From: Plicaturopsis crispa FD-325 SS-3
Taxonomy: Eukaryota > Basidiomycota > Agaricomycetes > Amylocorticiales > Amylocorticiaceae
Direction: 5' to 3'
Assembly (NCBI GenBank): GCA_000827205.1
Contig: KN832558.1
Span: 1,721,839-1,785,838 of the forward strand
Length of the DNA: 64,000 nucleotides
Below are positions 34,325 to 46,050 of the stretch, piece by piece. The notes under the pieces are model-generated. The model was not told where the DNA came from. It saw nothing but the letters and a program-made list of their open reading frames with translations, and made no database searches. Both the position numbers and the translations under genes were made by a program. The stretch's first letter is position 1; the number at the start of each line of letters is the position of its first letter.

Positions 34325-36321
34325 CCACCTGTCGAGGTTTCTCCCCCCTCGCGCATATTCGCGGTCATGCAACTCTGTATATACGCTCGTAAAAAGATAT
34401 ACGCAGTGCAGCTGAACGATACTGAATTCAGAACGCACCCCTTTCCCCGCTGACCGCTGTGATTGCCCACCGAGTCGCGCACAATGTTTGTAGAATAGCT
34501 GTTAAGTATACGAGGAATTCGCACTAGCATGCACGTGCAGGTGCCTCGGAACGGCTTGCAGATGCACTTGTGGGTTGAAGCACCTTTGGACATCCCATCG
34601 ACGGGAGGCCACAGGTTGTATACGAGACGGCGATCAAAAGATCGGCTCTGAGCGTAGCGCCCTCGGGAATACCCTGAACAGGTACATACGGAAATATATC
34701 GGCGCGCCACCAACCTAGCCGATGCGAGAGATACGGGCCTCATTGCAGTCGAGCTATACGCATGGGTATGTGTGTACTTGAAGCATTAGCTGCCTGGACT
34801 CGAAGCTTGAGACAAGATAGAGCACCTCACACACAGCGCGCTCCTGTCTGAATATCGTTCCCTGGGAGCAAGTGCCAGTATAAGGGAGGCGACGCCCACA
34901 CAAGGCGTAACGGTGGCGGATCTTCGGGAGGTGATAGTGAATGTTGGCCATGTAGATATAGGTCGGGACTGAAGACAACCTCATGTGGTGCTTGGCTGAG
35001 GGTCGGAAGCACAGGATAGAGAGCACTCAGCGGCTGATGAGTTGCGCCGGCGACGTGCGTGAATAAATCATGAACACTCATCTCAAATGCTGATAGGATG
35101 ACGCATGGGGGCGACGGGGGACGTCTAAGATTGACACTTGAAGCATCGCTATGATTAGCACAGGAGTACCGCGGACACAAGTGGCCAGGGTACTATGATG
35201 TCGAGGGTCCTTCGATACTAGCATCTCTGAATTCCGAGCGGACCGGGATGACAGGCATTCTTTAGCACGGAGAATGACGATAGCTGCCTCTGCACAGTCA
35301 ACAACAGCGTTGTCAGCCTGCGCCTTATGATAAGCAACGGCTGATAAATACCAAAGGAACCCAAAGGCTGCTCAAGCTCCTTTGGGATGCATCGGACCGT
35401 TGCGATACGAGGATTCCGAGAATTGTATGGCGAGGCCAATACTATGGAGCGAGGGATATCGGCAGACTATGATTTCCAGAGAAGCAGGCACGTTTCCGAG
35501 AGTAGATGTCCGATCGCAAGCTAGAGAAACGCCAATACCCAAAGGTGAAGACATGCCAAGTCGGCGCATGAGCGCTAGTGATGATGAGAGAATGGCAAAA
35601 CCCTGTGGGTGCTGGCGGTATGCATTCAGACAAGGACCTATATGAAGGCAGGGAATACGGTACAATTTTAGAGTGCTGTAATACACAGAACTTCCTGGAC
35701 AATGGAGAGTGGAAAAGGTGGATACGTAGCCGAGCGCACACGAGAGTAGGGCCATTGACGTGAGAGGCGAGTCAAATCCTGCGACACGTAACCTTATTGG
35801 TGTGAAAGCAGAAGCAATCGATACTTGGCGGACGAGTGGTGCGAAGTTGGGTAGAGAGCGTGGATAGATGTGAGCGCAGAGACGGCGACCGGCGACCAGC
35901 GACCCGTGATGAACCTGTGAGCAGCCGGGAATATCGTCGGTTTGATGTCAACAAAAGAATGGCTGACGGCAAAGAATCAGTATACCGCATATTTTGAGGA
36001 ATAATCACGGTTGCCAAAGACCTTTCAACGTCATGGGTCATAGCACCTATGCAAGGAAAAAAGAAATTGTGCGGCCATAAAAAGACGGTCACTATTGCAA
36101 ATAGTAGCCGTGAGGTGGTGGCACTCCGCTGCTGCCGTATCTCGTCCGCCAGCAAAAATAACACTGCGCCAGGTGTGGAGTCGAAAATGAGGGAGCAAAT
36201 AGCCGGTGAGCAGGCGAACCCTAAGAGTCTGTATGGCTCTATTCCAAACGTCCATACTTCTCGGTGCTCCTGCGTCGAGAATTCTTGCGCTCAACCTCAG
36301 TTCTGCACTAGATGCGTCCTT
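34325..36321. other. 2-kb region without a supported gene
   Basis: I find only unconnected frames: minus 34743-34165 (192 codons, antisense to the 3' end of the macro gene), minus 35180-34827 (117) and minus 35755-35372 (127). None shows a domain, a repeat or consistent splice joins. No transposon ends or tRNA-like arms were found. Confidence 0.5.
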
Positions 36322-36594
36322 TCAATTGGAAAGACGGGCAACTATAAGGCAACTAACTCGATAAAGACTCACCGTCGCGACTTCTTTCGCTGAAACATGC
36401 CCAGTGATGGGTTGGATCCGAGGGAAAACTGCGATAACGCACGAGTAACGCGCCGCATATGGTCTGAGATCAGTAATAGTCGGTGAGTAGTCGGAAAATA
36501 AGCTATCACACTCGCGCGACGCGCCGTAGCGCTGTAGCTGCGCATGGAGTACGCCGTATCGACGAAATTGCACGGACACGGTGTCCCACGACAC
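35772..36594 (-). CDS. Possible gene of unknown function, divergent from PRE7
   Basis: A minus-strand frame starting at 36594 (MSWDTVSVQFRRYGV...HVSAKEVATV) ends at a good GTGAGT donor. Across a 50-70 bp intron it could join a second frame (DASSAELRLSARILDAG...LLTGYLLPHFRLHTWRS) and then a hydrophobic stretch in the 36164-35772 frame (LLFAIVTVFLWPHNFFF). No family is recognised and the 3' end is not settled. The position 300 bp from the proteasome gene in divergent orientation would fit a real gene, but this remains weak. Confidence 0.2.
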
Positions 36595-36894
36595 CGATTT
36601 TTTCCAGGCGGATAAGGGGCTAAAGGGGGCGTCGCGTACGAGATAACCCAGGGACGAGGAAGATCAAGGAGGAGGAGGAACGGAGACAGGAAACACAGAA
36701 GCTGAAATCTCGGACTAACAGAATTGAAACTCCGGTGTGCTTGAGCCCGTGGTACATGACGCGGCCTTTGGTCCTCCTCGACCACCGTTTTCTTCTCTAC
36801 TCTCGTGTTATTTCCCCCATTTCACTTTCGAACACCCCGAGAGAGAAGCCAAGCAGCCCATCGATATTACCCTCGCGTTTGACTCGCCCAGCAA

Positions 36895-37987
36895 ATGCCA
36901 GACATGTCCTCCGTTGCACACCCCCAACAGCGACAATTTAATCCCTATAGCGAGAACGGCGGAACGATTCTCGCTGTTGCTGGTGCGGATTTCACTGTGA
37001 TTGCTGGCGACACCCGACAGAGCGAGGGCTACAGCATCCAGACGCGCTATGCGCCTAAAGTCTTCAGATTGTGCGCCTCACGTTCACTTGCATCGTTTCC
37101 TGCTGCTGACTTAGGCACGTATCAGGACGGACAAAGCGGTACTCGCCGTAAATGGATTTGCGGCAGATGGAAATATGTTCGTCAAGAAGGTCAAACAGCG
37201 GCTCGAGGTACGTGAATCTGCTCTATCCTGACGCGCGCTCACTTATACATTGCGGCGGTATGTAATCAGTGGTATCGGCATGCCCATGCAAAGGATATGC
37301 CTTTGCGCGCGATTGCTCGTCTGATACAAACTATGCTGTACGGGCGACGATTTTTCCCTTTCTACGTGTACAACATCCTCGGTGGAATCGAGGAAGATGG
37401 TACGTGTTTGTGATGTTATTATGGGACGCGTTTTTGACGTTGGGCGGGGAACAGGTACTGGTGCCGTGTACTCGTTTGATCCCGTAGGCTCTTACGAACG
37501 CGAAGCATGTCGTGCGGCTGGCGCTGCTCAATCACTAGTACAGCCGTTCCTGGACAATCAGGTGAGCTAGCCGGTAGTGGTTCTTACGCGGTGCTCCCGT
37601 CCTGTGTCACCGATTACAAGCCGAATTTCTACCGTTGTGGTGCTTACTGAAATGGTATCTAGATATACTTCAAAAATCAGACACCTGCGCCTGGAACGTC
37701 CCACCCTGAACACCTTCCTCTGCCGCATGTCCTCTCCCTAGTGATCGACTCGTTCACATCAGCTACTGAACGTCATATCGAGGTGCGCTCATTCATTTTT
37801 GATATGACAGTGTCTACATTGTATTGATTCAAATGGGTAGGTTGGTGATGGTCTGGAGATATACATCGTCCTCGCGAAGGGGCGTTCTATCCAAGGTTTG
37901 GAAGGTGTCAAGGGTGTACAAGAGATGACGACGACAGACGAAGGCGAGCGAGTGTTCATCGTCCGAAGGGAACTCAAGAAGGACTAA
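36895..37987 (+). CDS. PRE7: 20S proteasome subunit beta-6 (PSMB1/Pre7)
   Basis: Six exons (36895-37070, 37126-37207, 37270-37399, 37455-37561, 37663-37782, 37841-37987) give 253 aa. The chain has [34 protein letters not shown], then the spliced [18 protein letters not shown], a [19 protein letters not shown] helix, [29 protein letters not shown] and the beta-6 insert with [12 protein letters not shown]. Beta-6 is a non-catalytic subunit (no Thr at the processed N-terminus) of the inner ring of the 20S core particle. The fourth intron (101 bp) is longer than its neighbours. Confidence 0.95.
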
Positions 37988-38410
37988 ACGTTGTATAACT
38001 GTGGAGATGATACTCTTGCCTCGTGCTCGGACACTTCTGTCAGACCAGACATCTGCCTCACAGCCGCGATTCCATCGCCGCTCTGCAGCATGCCCGCCTA
38101 TAGATGTCCTGATGTTTTTCCTGACGATTTCTCGATGCAATACAATAATTTGGACGGTAAAGAGCTGAGAGACTTAGAGAGGACGGCGACGAGGTGATCC
38201 GAATACCGACGTCAGCGTGGACAACAAGCGAAAGAGAACAAACACGGGTAAACATAGCTCCTACACTCGTTTCTCATCGCCCGCCGTCGAGCCGCCCTCA
38301 CTCTCACCGCCATCCTCGTCCAGCCACCGCCGTCCTCGTCGTTTTTCTACTTCTCCTTCGCCCCCGCACACGACGCCCGACAATATCTTAACGCATCTTA
38401 AACTTGTACC
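37988..38410. other. Intergenic region
   Basis: This 423-bp stretch holds the PRE7 3' end and the ROT1 promoter. A CT-rich, CGCC-containing leader directly precedes the ROT1 ATG. No gene is supported. Confidence 0.5.
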
Positions 38411-39275
38411 ATGATGTTTGCCCTCGCACCTATCGCTGGGCTCCTACTCGCCGCAGTTCCTGCGCTAGGTCAGGCCTCAGGCTTGATTGGGACTTGGAGC
38501 ACTGGAAGTCAGGCTGTTGTTACTGGCCCGGTGCGTCTATTCAGCCTTCAAATCGCAGTAACGATCCTGATACACAGATGACATTCAGGGTTTTGCAAAT
38601 CCTGCCAACATGTCCTTCACATACCCTAAAACGGCGGGCATATCCTTTTCATTGTAAGTCTGACTGGTCAGTTATGAAACAAATCACTCACTTGTGCACT
38701 ATAGCACAACCGATAACTACTACGAGATTGCACGGTACCGCTTCGTTTCGAATGGTTAGTTTTCGGTCGTTCTTCGCAAGAGACGAGACTATCCCCTAAC
38801 GATTGTTTCAGGATCGCAACCAACCTGTATCACCGGTGTTATGAACTGGGTGCACGGAACATACGTTGTCAACCCCAACAACTCCATCAGCTTGACGCCG
38901 CTCGGTGACGGATACCAGCAGATCCAAGATCCTTGCGCTGCCGTATCAAACTTTGTCGAGAACTACAACATGACGGAGTACTACCAGTCGTTCGCAATAT
39001 ACACCGACCCTACGACTGGCCAGAAGCTCCACCTGTTCCAGTTCGACGGAACCCCCTACCCTCCCATGTTCCAGGTATCGACCTCCCCGAACATGCTGCC
39101 CACGCAAATGCTTCGCAACGTCACACCTGCACTGACCACCAGTGACGGTCTCGTATCCGCCACGAAGCGCTCTCTACCCACCTCAAACAGCGGCGAGCGG
39201 AGATGGAGCGTCATTAGTGTTGGCGGATTAGCGGTCTCCGTATTCGGGATGGCGCTCGGTTCGATGCTCTTATAG
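38411..39275 (+). CDS. ROT1: ER protein-folding factor ROT1
   Basis: Four exons (38411-38530, 38589-38653, 38705-38754, 38812-39275) give 232 aa. A signal peptide (MMFALAPIAGLLLAAVPALG) is followed by the ROT1 core: GLIGTWSTGSQAVVTGPGF, NMSFTYPKTAGISFSF, YYEIARYRFVSNGSQPTCI, GDGYQQIQDPCAAVSNFVE and LHLFQFDGTPYPPMFQVST. A hydrophobic C-terminus (VISVGGLAVSVFGMALGSML) would anchor it. ROT1 is an essential ER-membrane chaperone-like glycoprotein of fungi, needed for cell-wall beta-1,6-glucan synthesis and folding of secretory proteins. Several N-glycosylation sequons (NMS, NGS, NNS, NMT, NVT) are present. All three introns keep conserved residues in phase. Confidence 0.93.
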
Positions 39276-40188
39276 ATGAGGACAGTTAGGGCCGGGTCTG
39301 CTTTTTGTTGTCGGGTGGCTTTCTTGGTTGCACTGATTCTATCGACTCTGCATTTCATATCCCGTATTCTTCGCTATGACTGGCCTCATATTTCTCGCAT
39401 GGACCAGTTTTTTTTATTACCTTATCCCCAACCCCCGCACCTACCAACCTGCCCTCCTCGGTCGGAGTCTTCCAGCGCGCGTCGTACATTTTAACACATG
39501 ATGGATACCCCTGAATCAACGAGCTGCAGCATACGCTCTTTTGCACGATAATTGTCTTGCTTTACATCGAGATACAGCCACACGCCCGGTGAAATGACTC
39601 CACCAAGCGTACAGGGCTTGCGCTAATACTTACAGGTATGCACTCCGCGACCTCGCTGAGGAAGGTCTATAAATGGACAGGTACGCCGTTCTCATCGTGC
39701 CTCGCTGGAACGGGGAACTGAACGTGTGTTCACAGTATTTTAACGAGGTGGGCTGCCGGCGTGTACATGCATCCACTGAGTCACGGTAGCTGCGCTCCCG
39801 ACTCTCTCTTTGAGGTACTTAACACTCGTATGTGGCAGAATGCGGACAATCTGGATTCTGGAAAGCAGTAACGTCGAGCAGATATGTCCAACATCTAGCG
39901 ACGGGCGTCGTGCAGCGGCGCCCAGTATTTCCGTTGTCGCGAACTGTGATGGCGCACTCCAACAGGCATGCAGTACCTGTACAATCCCGATCTCAATACA
40001 CGCCGATGTTCTTGGATAAACGCATTCTCATTCGTTAGCGGCGCATAGCCGTCCAGAATTATTAACATCCCCGATATCCCTCGCGCTGTAGATGAGCTTG
40101 CCAAGATCATAATATAATTTACATACAGTACCAACAACACGGCAATCTAAGGGATGGCATATCTCCAGAAAGCTACAACATCGGGTAT
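39276..40188. other. Convergent intergenic region (0.9 kb)
   Basis: This lies between the ROT1 and OPT gene 3' ends. Plus-strand frames of about 70 codons near 39810-40038 overlap each other in two phases and show no domain. No repeat or RNA gene is seen. Confidence 0.5.
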
Positions 40189-42957
40189 CTACCATTTTGA
40201 AGGACTGCAAGAAAACGGGCGAAGTCAGTGACTGTCATCGATGCGGGAGATCCGACGAGGAACGTACCCAAAGAAGCTGCCGTCCGCGACAGTGTACATG
40301 GGTGTCCCGAGAGCGTCTGCGGTGTTTGCCCAGACGGTGTTCCCCCACCAAACTTGGACGTTTGTCAGGCCAATTGTGCCGTTCTTCGGGTATTGCAGGC
40401 AGAAGAAGATAAGGATGATGCTGATCGCGAGACCGGAGTCGAGCGCGGCGGACAGGATATCTGTAGATTGTACTAGTCAGCCTATGAACGAAGAGAATGG
40501 AATACGGGTACGAACAGTTGTACTTTGTCCACCACGAGAAATGACGCCTCCGGATGACATACTGGAAGACGAATCCGACGGCCGCCCACGGCACGTAGTT
40601 GACGGCGGACGCGGGCGGGATGTAGCCAGTGCCAGAGAAGATGACGGGGAAGCTTTGAAATGGGTCAGCATAGAAAGAGGCAAATAGGGCAAGGTTAAAA
40701 CGCACTTGATGTAGCGGATGACGCTGTTCGGCCACTTGAGGGTGACGAGGTAGGTGAAGACAGGAGCCAAAAAGCCGACCAGGAAGAAGAACATCAGGCT
40801 GTAGTAGACCTGTCCCTTCGAGAACTGACGCTGTGGGCCGACGACACCCCAGATGATCGAGGCGGTACCGAATACCTCGGTACTGGGGCAAATGAAGCCG
40901 TCCTTCTGGTCGGGCGAGCACATATCGGGGATGTTTGTGAACATCCATGCCTGGACACCGAGCTGGACCGTGCCGGCAATAATGGTGGCGACGACTTGTG
41001 CCCAGAACATGGAGCGCGGGGGGATCTTCATGTAGTGGCCGAGCTTGAAGTCCGACGTGAAGGTCAGCGCCTGGGCCATGGTGATATAACCCCATGTCTT
41101 GAACATCATCATAGCTATGGGGCGGCCAGGGAGAGCGTAACCGACGATGAGCTCCGTAATGACGTTGAGACCAACTTGCTGGTTAGTGATGGCTTGGATC
41201 ATGCCGATCGGGATAACGTAGACGAAGGCAATGATGAGAGCCAAAACGAATGCCCACACCTGACAGAAAAGAACTTGTCAGTCCTGTTAAGCGGGTCGAC
41301 CACGAAGAGGTGGACTTACAGGGAACTGGGTGTGCCATAATTCGATAGAGATGATACCGAAAACAAACATAGTCACGAAGATGGTAGCGTACCACCATTC
41401 AGGGACCTGCTGGTACTTGCTCATGAGGCGGGCGTGGATGTCGGGCTGCTCGTTCATTGACTTGCGCGCCTGGGAGTAGATCTGCTTGCGGAAGTACAGG
41501 AAGGCGTGGGTGATCGTAGCAGTCATGGATGCGAAGGAGAGACCATAGGAAACCGCAAAAGTAGTCGATAGGAAAAGCGGGGAGTACGCCTCATATGCGG
41601 TGATGTTGAGCGACGAGTCCGCGTTCGTGATGAGTGAGACGTCGTACGGTGCGCCGGTGTTGTCGTAAGAGCCACGGGACGAGATGGGCATATACTTCGA
41701 GTTCCAGACGTTGGTGAAGTAGAGGATTGGTGTCAAGAACCAGAAGAAGAAGACGAAGCCACCAAAGACGTTCGCTTCAGCCCACCAAGGCGTCGCAAGA
41801 GGAGAACCAATGTACGCGATCTGCGACCAATCGAATGTCAACACGGACATGCCCATGCCGTGAGTGTAGCCGAACATGGCGTTGAGGGGAACGTTGTTGG
41901 GGGCGATCCAGCATACCCAGTTGAAGAAAGAGAGGGCAGTGAATAGATACCCGGGCATGATGTCTGTAAACCACAAACATTAGGATGCAGCCCGATGATT
42001 ATGATTTGTGAGGAAAAGAACGTACACCAGCAGGCCGACGCAATGAATCCGTAGAAATAGAACCTCTCACGGGAGATACCGCCGCGAGTACCGACACCGC
42101 CGTAGTCTTGCGCGTGCAGCGTGTTGAAGAGGGCGCAGGTGACCAAGTTGGCGGGCCAGATCATGGAGGGCGGCGCAACGAGGAATCGCTTAGCGATACC
42201 ACCAATGGAGAACCCAATAAGCTGGGTAGACATGACGATCATCCACTGATAGCTGAAGTTGTAGGTCTGGTTGTAGTAGACCCGCTGGACCGCGACCACG
42301 TCGGTAGCGTAGGCAGATCCCGCACCAACGGATGCCATGATCGTGACGAGGACATGCTCCTTGATGGTGAAAGGGCCGGGATTGATCGAGAGACCAAATA
42401 TCTTGACATTGGGCAAGAGCTTGGCCCATAGTTTGCCGACGGGGAACGAAAGCAACTGAGCGATGATCTATTGGAAGCCGATGCATCAGATTTGGGGTCG
42501 GCCGCTCCGAGGACTGAGCAGACTTACAGGCGTTACGGAGACCGATGGGTAGCGGAAGAAAAAGAACTGGTTAAGTCCAGAAATGATGATTGCCCAGGCC
42601 AAGCCGATAACCCAGGACCGAAGGGTAGACACGGGGATTTCAGTGTCATCCGTGTTGGCAACGGCGGAGCGAACTTCCGGGTAGGGAGAGTCGTCCTCCA
42701 GGACGCCAGCAATGGCGGCTTCCTGAGGAAGACGTTAGCTGGCTGTAATCTATCCCGTAAAATAATGAGATGGGGTACCTTGTCGATGTTGGGGTCATCG
42801 AACTCGGGCAAAGCCAATGCCTCTACGTCTACAGCAAGCCGATGAGCAAAAAATATGGCCAGCCTGAATGCATGAACTCACCAAGGTCATCACCCTTCTC
42901 GGCATCGACTTTGTCGATGGAGCTGGAGCTGTACGCATGCATAGGATACTCTGACAT
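40189..42957 (-). CDS. Oligopeptide transporter (OPT family)
   Basis: Nine exons (42957-42882, 42828-42779, 42722-42528, 42467-42026, 41963-41320, 41259-40706, 40652-40516, 40460-40268, 40204-40189) give 768 aa. It has a short acidic N-terminus, then about 14-16 hydrophobic segments. Family motifs include NPGPFTIKEHVLVTIMA (the NPG motif), KIPPRSMFWAQVVA (the KIPPR motif), GYALPGRPIAMMMFKTWGY and SEVFGTASIIWG-like STEVFGTASIIWGVVGP. OPT proteins import tetra- and pentapeptides, glutathione or metal chelates by proton symport across the plasma membrane. The final exon is 16 nt and codes only for PSKW plus the shared Gly codon and stop, giving the FGPSKW terminus common in fungal OPTs. Confidence 0.94.
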
Positions 42958-43980
42958 GATTGAGTCGCGAGTGAGGGTTGACGCCTTGAAAACATCACTA
43001 CTCTCCTCGCTGTACTATTTGTACCCCACAGACGGAGGCGTTGAGCGCGAGGTGCCGATAAGCATACTTCCGCAAACCGTGCAACGATTCGACAACTGTC
43101 GAGGCCATGCTGTCGCATCAAAGATGCATGGTGCAATCAAAGCCGTTGCAGAATGATCAGGCACTCTCGGTAATATTGATGGGGGCTTGAACGACAATCC
43201 ATGCGCTGCCCCTGCACGGATTTTGGACTACCCACTGACCTGGAGACTGGAGTACAAGACTGTCAATATTCGCTGCGTAGTCAAGGTGTGTTGTAAAGTC
43301 CACATACCGTTGCGCAATTGTGTTCACTTGGTCTCGTATGAGATAGTATGCAAAAACAAACCTACGTCACCCGACGATGCATCCGCGCAGCCGAAACTTG
43401 CATGTGGGCTCCTCAATAGCAAGACCATGCGTTTCTCCACACATCCGGAGGCGGGACTTCATGGACATGTTCAGAAAGGCCCGGACGCGCCCAAAAAGTG
43501 TGGCATGCGCCTCGCCGCTTTCACGGTACCGCGTTCAACTACGAGATGTTTCGTCGTAAGGAACACACTGAAGAGACGCAAGGACACAACATTTACAGGA
43601 AACACAGTTCGGAACAAGTCAAGGCGGAAATTGAGGACGATGCAACCTCGATGTCCGAATATGGGATCCGGGTTCGGGTAGATAGCGCTATGTGGCGTCG
43701 AGGTACAGATGGTTGACTGTTGTCAGCTGAACAGCGGTGCACAGGGTAGATCATCATTTCACTCTGCACAACGAGTCGCGACCGACGACGAAGTCCACGA
43801 GAGTCTACGCTACGGCGGTTGATCGAGTACGCCAATCGATGCATGCGACGCTATGCGACATCGTGATGTGTGGCACCCCTGCCCTTGTCCCCGCATGCAA
43901 CTGCCACATGTTATTTTCATTAATTCTTATTTGCATATGGTCAACTAGCAAATCGAAACCTGCCGGTTTCGCCGAAGGCG
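42958..43980. other. 1-kb region without a supported gene
   Basis: The left edge is the OPT promoter. A plus-strand frame of 164 codons (43187-43681) has no domain and overlaps other frames in two phases. I see no repeat or mobile element. The right end is the 3' side of the next minus-strand gene. Confidence 0.45.
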
Positions 43981-45361
43981 TCATCGTTCCAGCAATGCCA
44001 TAACTTCGTCTGGTAGGCAGCTTTCCTGACTGGTGCGCTCGTACACCTTGAGCTCCCCCTCAGAGTGCACCAAGCTGAGCCGGCCCCGTTGCCCACCTTC
44101 AACCACCACCTTCTGGATCAATCCCAGTGCCCGCCTCAGCTTCTGAAAGCTAGCTTTTGATTTCTTCTCGACATCCACAAGCTCGAGCGACCCCAGCTTT
44201 CGCTTTTTGACCTCGATGAACCGGCCTTTGATGTGGTACCCAAGGAAGTGATGAGGCGTTTGTGATAAAAAGAGTTGCGGGTACGCGCTGGTCCAATGGA
44301 AGGTGTCGCGTCGGTGAGAGGCAAGAGTGGCGATTTCGACGATCGACGCCTGTCGAATGTTGTATGATCCGCCTTGCCGCATAGTCAGTGTCTTTGTATC
44401 GAGATCGGGGAGTGAGTCCGGTTTTAGGATGGTAGCGGGAGCCGAATTTGCTACAGAAAGGCGGGCGAAGGGGGCCAATAAATCATCGTCCGCAGACAGA
44501 TTCGCACGGGTCGGTAGACAGGCGTCTACTTCAAAGCGGACCACCATCTTCAAACCACCGAAGTCCTGGAGATGAGTACAGTTAGCACACTTTGATGCAT
44601 TTATGTCGAAGGAATCACACATACATAAGTGACAATCCTGTGATGTCCTGTACTCTCCTCGCAGCCCGGCGCGGGCTTGGTTGATGCAGTTTCGAACCCA
44701 AACCCATACGTGTAGCCAGACATGAGTTCCTCCGTCCGACTCGACCACCGATTGAGCAAAACGGTGCGCTTTCCCGCGAGCTGTGTATCTATGCGGAATT
44801 CCTTGGTGTCGGGTTCGTCGATCCATCGCATGAGTTTTCGTAGGCCGTTTCTATCAGTGACGAAGTCTATACTGCCCCAATCGAATCCAGGGAGCAAATC
44901 GTGCTCAGTCCTCAGCTCAACGGCAGCTATCAATGGGAGTAAAATAGCTTTGGGGCAGCGATGCCCGTTTTGGTCGCTGATGTGATATCCAGTGTCATTC
45001 GGGGCGCTGTATGGCGTGGGTTTGTTCTGCCATTCAGGCGGCGATCCTGCAAATGAGTGAGGACAGTGATACCTGTCATTTTCAGAGATCACTTACCAGG
45101 AACGATTATGGTCGGGGTGCGCGCCTCTACCCAATTATATGACCCGATATATTTGAGGCCCGTAATCTGGATATTGACATCGGAATCCTCGTCAGGTGTG
45201 GCAATGACCTGAGTAGGTGAAGCCTTCAACCCGTCAGTGATTCGGCGATCGGGGCGAGGAGGTGGAGACGGTGCAGCGGTACTGGGCAGAGCTTGACGAG
45301 TTGAAGGTATACCTCGTCGAGGCCCTAATGAGCGGCCTGAAGGACCGTATCTGGAGGACAT
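43981..45361 (-). CDS. Conserved fungal protein of unknown function
   Basis: Three exons (45361-45097, 45046-44625, 44565-43981) give 423 aa with both introns at clean GT-AG sites. A Pro/Ser/Arg-rich N-terminus of about 60 residues leads to ITGLKYIGSYNWVEARTPTIIVPGSPPEW, read across the first intron. Next come DQNGHRCPKAILLPLIAAVE, DRNGLRKLMRW, VVRFEVDAC and HFLGYHIKGRFIEVKK. I recall similar proteins across basidiomycetes and ascomycetes, some carrying the label geranylgeranyl diphosphate synthase. No DDxxD prenyltransferase motif is visible here, so I would not use that name. An all-alpha/beta cytosolic or nuclear protein is likely; the reaction is unknown. Confidence 0.8.
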
Positions 45362-45364
45362 GAT

Positions 45365-46048
45365 TTAGGCCTGGAGTCGAGCGTTGTAGATGGTGAGTAG
45401 TTTTCGATTAAAAGGACAAGGGAAAACCGCTGAAACGTGTACAGGTCGTGGGCAAACCGCTCTTTCTATAGTCGACGATCTTCGAGGATATGTCATATGT
45501 GGGTCCCTTGAACGGGTGATAGGCGCCCAGCGCGGAGCGTGGTGGATGATCTGCATTGACATATGTAGATGGCGTACGGTATAGTCTACATACGTCAACC
45601 ACATAAATATCAGAGCTTCAGAAAAAAAGTCAGCATACAGCAGTGCAATGCTTAGCAGACCATGATCACTCACCAACGCCAACCTCCAGTAATGCATCCC
45701 CAAGAGAGCATTTTCCGCTTTGCATAGCTCCATCGTAAACGAAAACGAGGCATGAGCGAACACTCCGTAAGCGCTGGAAAAGAGCGCTGGAAAACGCTTC
45801 GATGTTGAAGGACGCCGCAGTAAGTACCACCAAAGTACGTTCGATTCAGAGTCAAGAGGTACATAGAGATAGGGGCATTCCGAATAAAGCCGAACATGAA
45901 TGAGAATTTCCGCAAACTGACTCGATGGTCGACCTCTCTTTCGCTGTACATCCAAGTTGTCTTCATCCTGTTCGTCTGCCGCCTGCCTTTTCGAAACAGG
46001 TTTCAAGTTAGCCTGGACCTCTGAATAAATCTCCGAGAACAATAGCAA
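45365..46048 (-). CDS. Orphan open reading frame next to HIS1
   Basis: A 227-codon uninterrupted minus-strand frame begins 2 bp from the HIS1 start codon on the other strand and ends 3 bp from the previous gene. A basic-acidic N-terminal stretch (KRQAADEQDEDNLDVQRKRGRP) is followed by aromatic and hydrophobic segments. A frame this long without a stop is unlikely by chance in unrelated DNA, but I see no domain and no intron evidence. If real it would share a very tight divergent promoter with HIS1; it may instead be chance sequence over the HIS1 promoter. Confidence 0.3.
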   Translation of the reverse strand: MLLFSEIYSEVQANLKPVSKRQAADEQDEDNLDVQRKRGRPSSQFAEILIHVRLYSECPYLYVPLDSESNVLWWYLLRRPSTSKRFPALFSSAYGVFAHASFSFTMELCKAENALLGMHYWRLALVSDHGLLSIALLYADFFSEALIFMWLTYVDYTVRHLHMSMQIIHHAPRWAPITRSRDPHMTYPRRSSTIERAVCPRPVHVSAVFPCPFNRKLLTIYNARLQA

Positions 46049-46050
46049 AC

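Noticed and set aside
34165-34743. 192-codon minus-strand frame near the macro-domain gene
   Set aside because: It overlaps the second exon of the macro gene in antisense and shows no domain or splice partners.
43187-43681. 164-codon plus-strand frame upstream of the OPT gene
   Set aside because: Overlapping frames in two phases, basic low-information sequence and no conserved motif.
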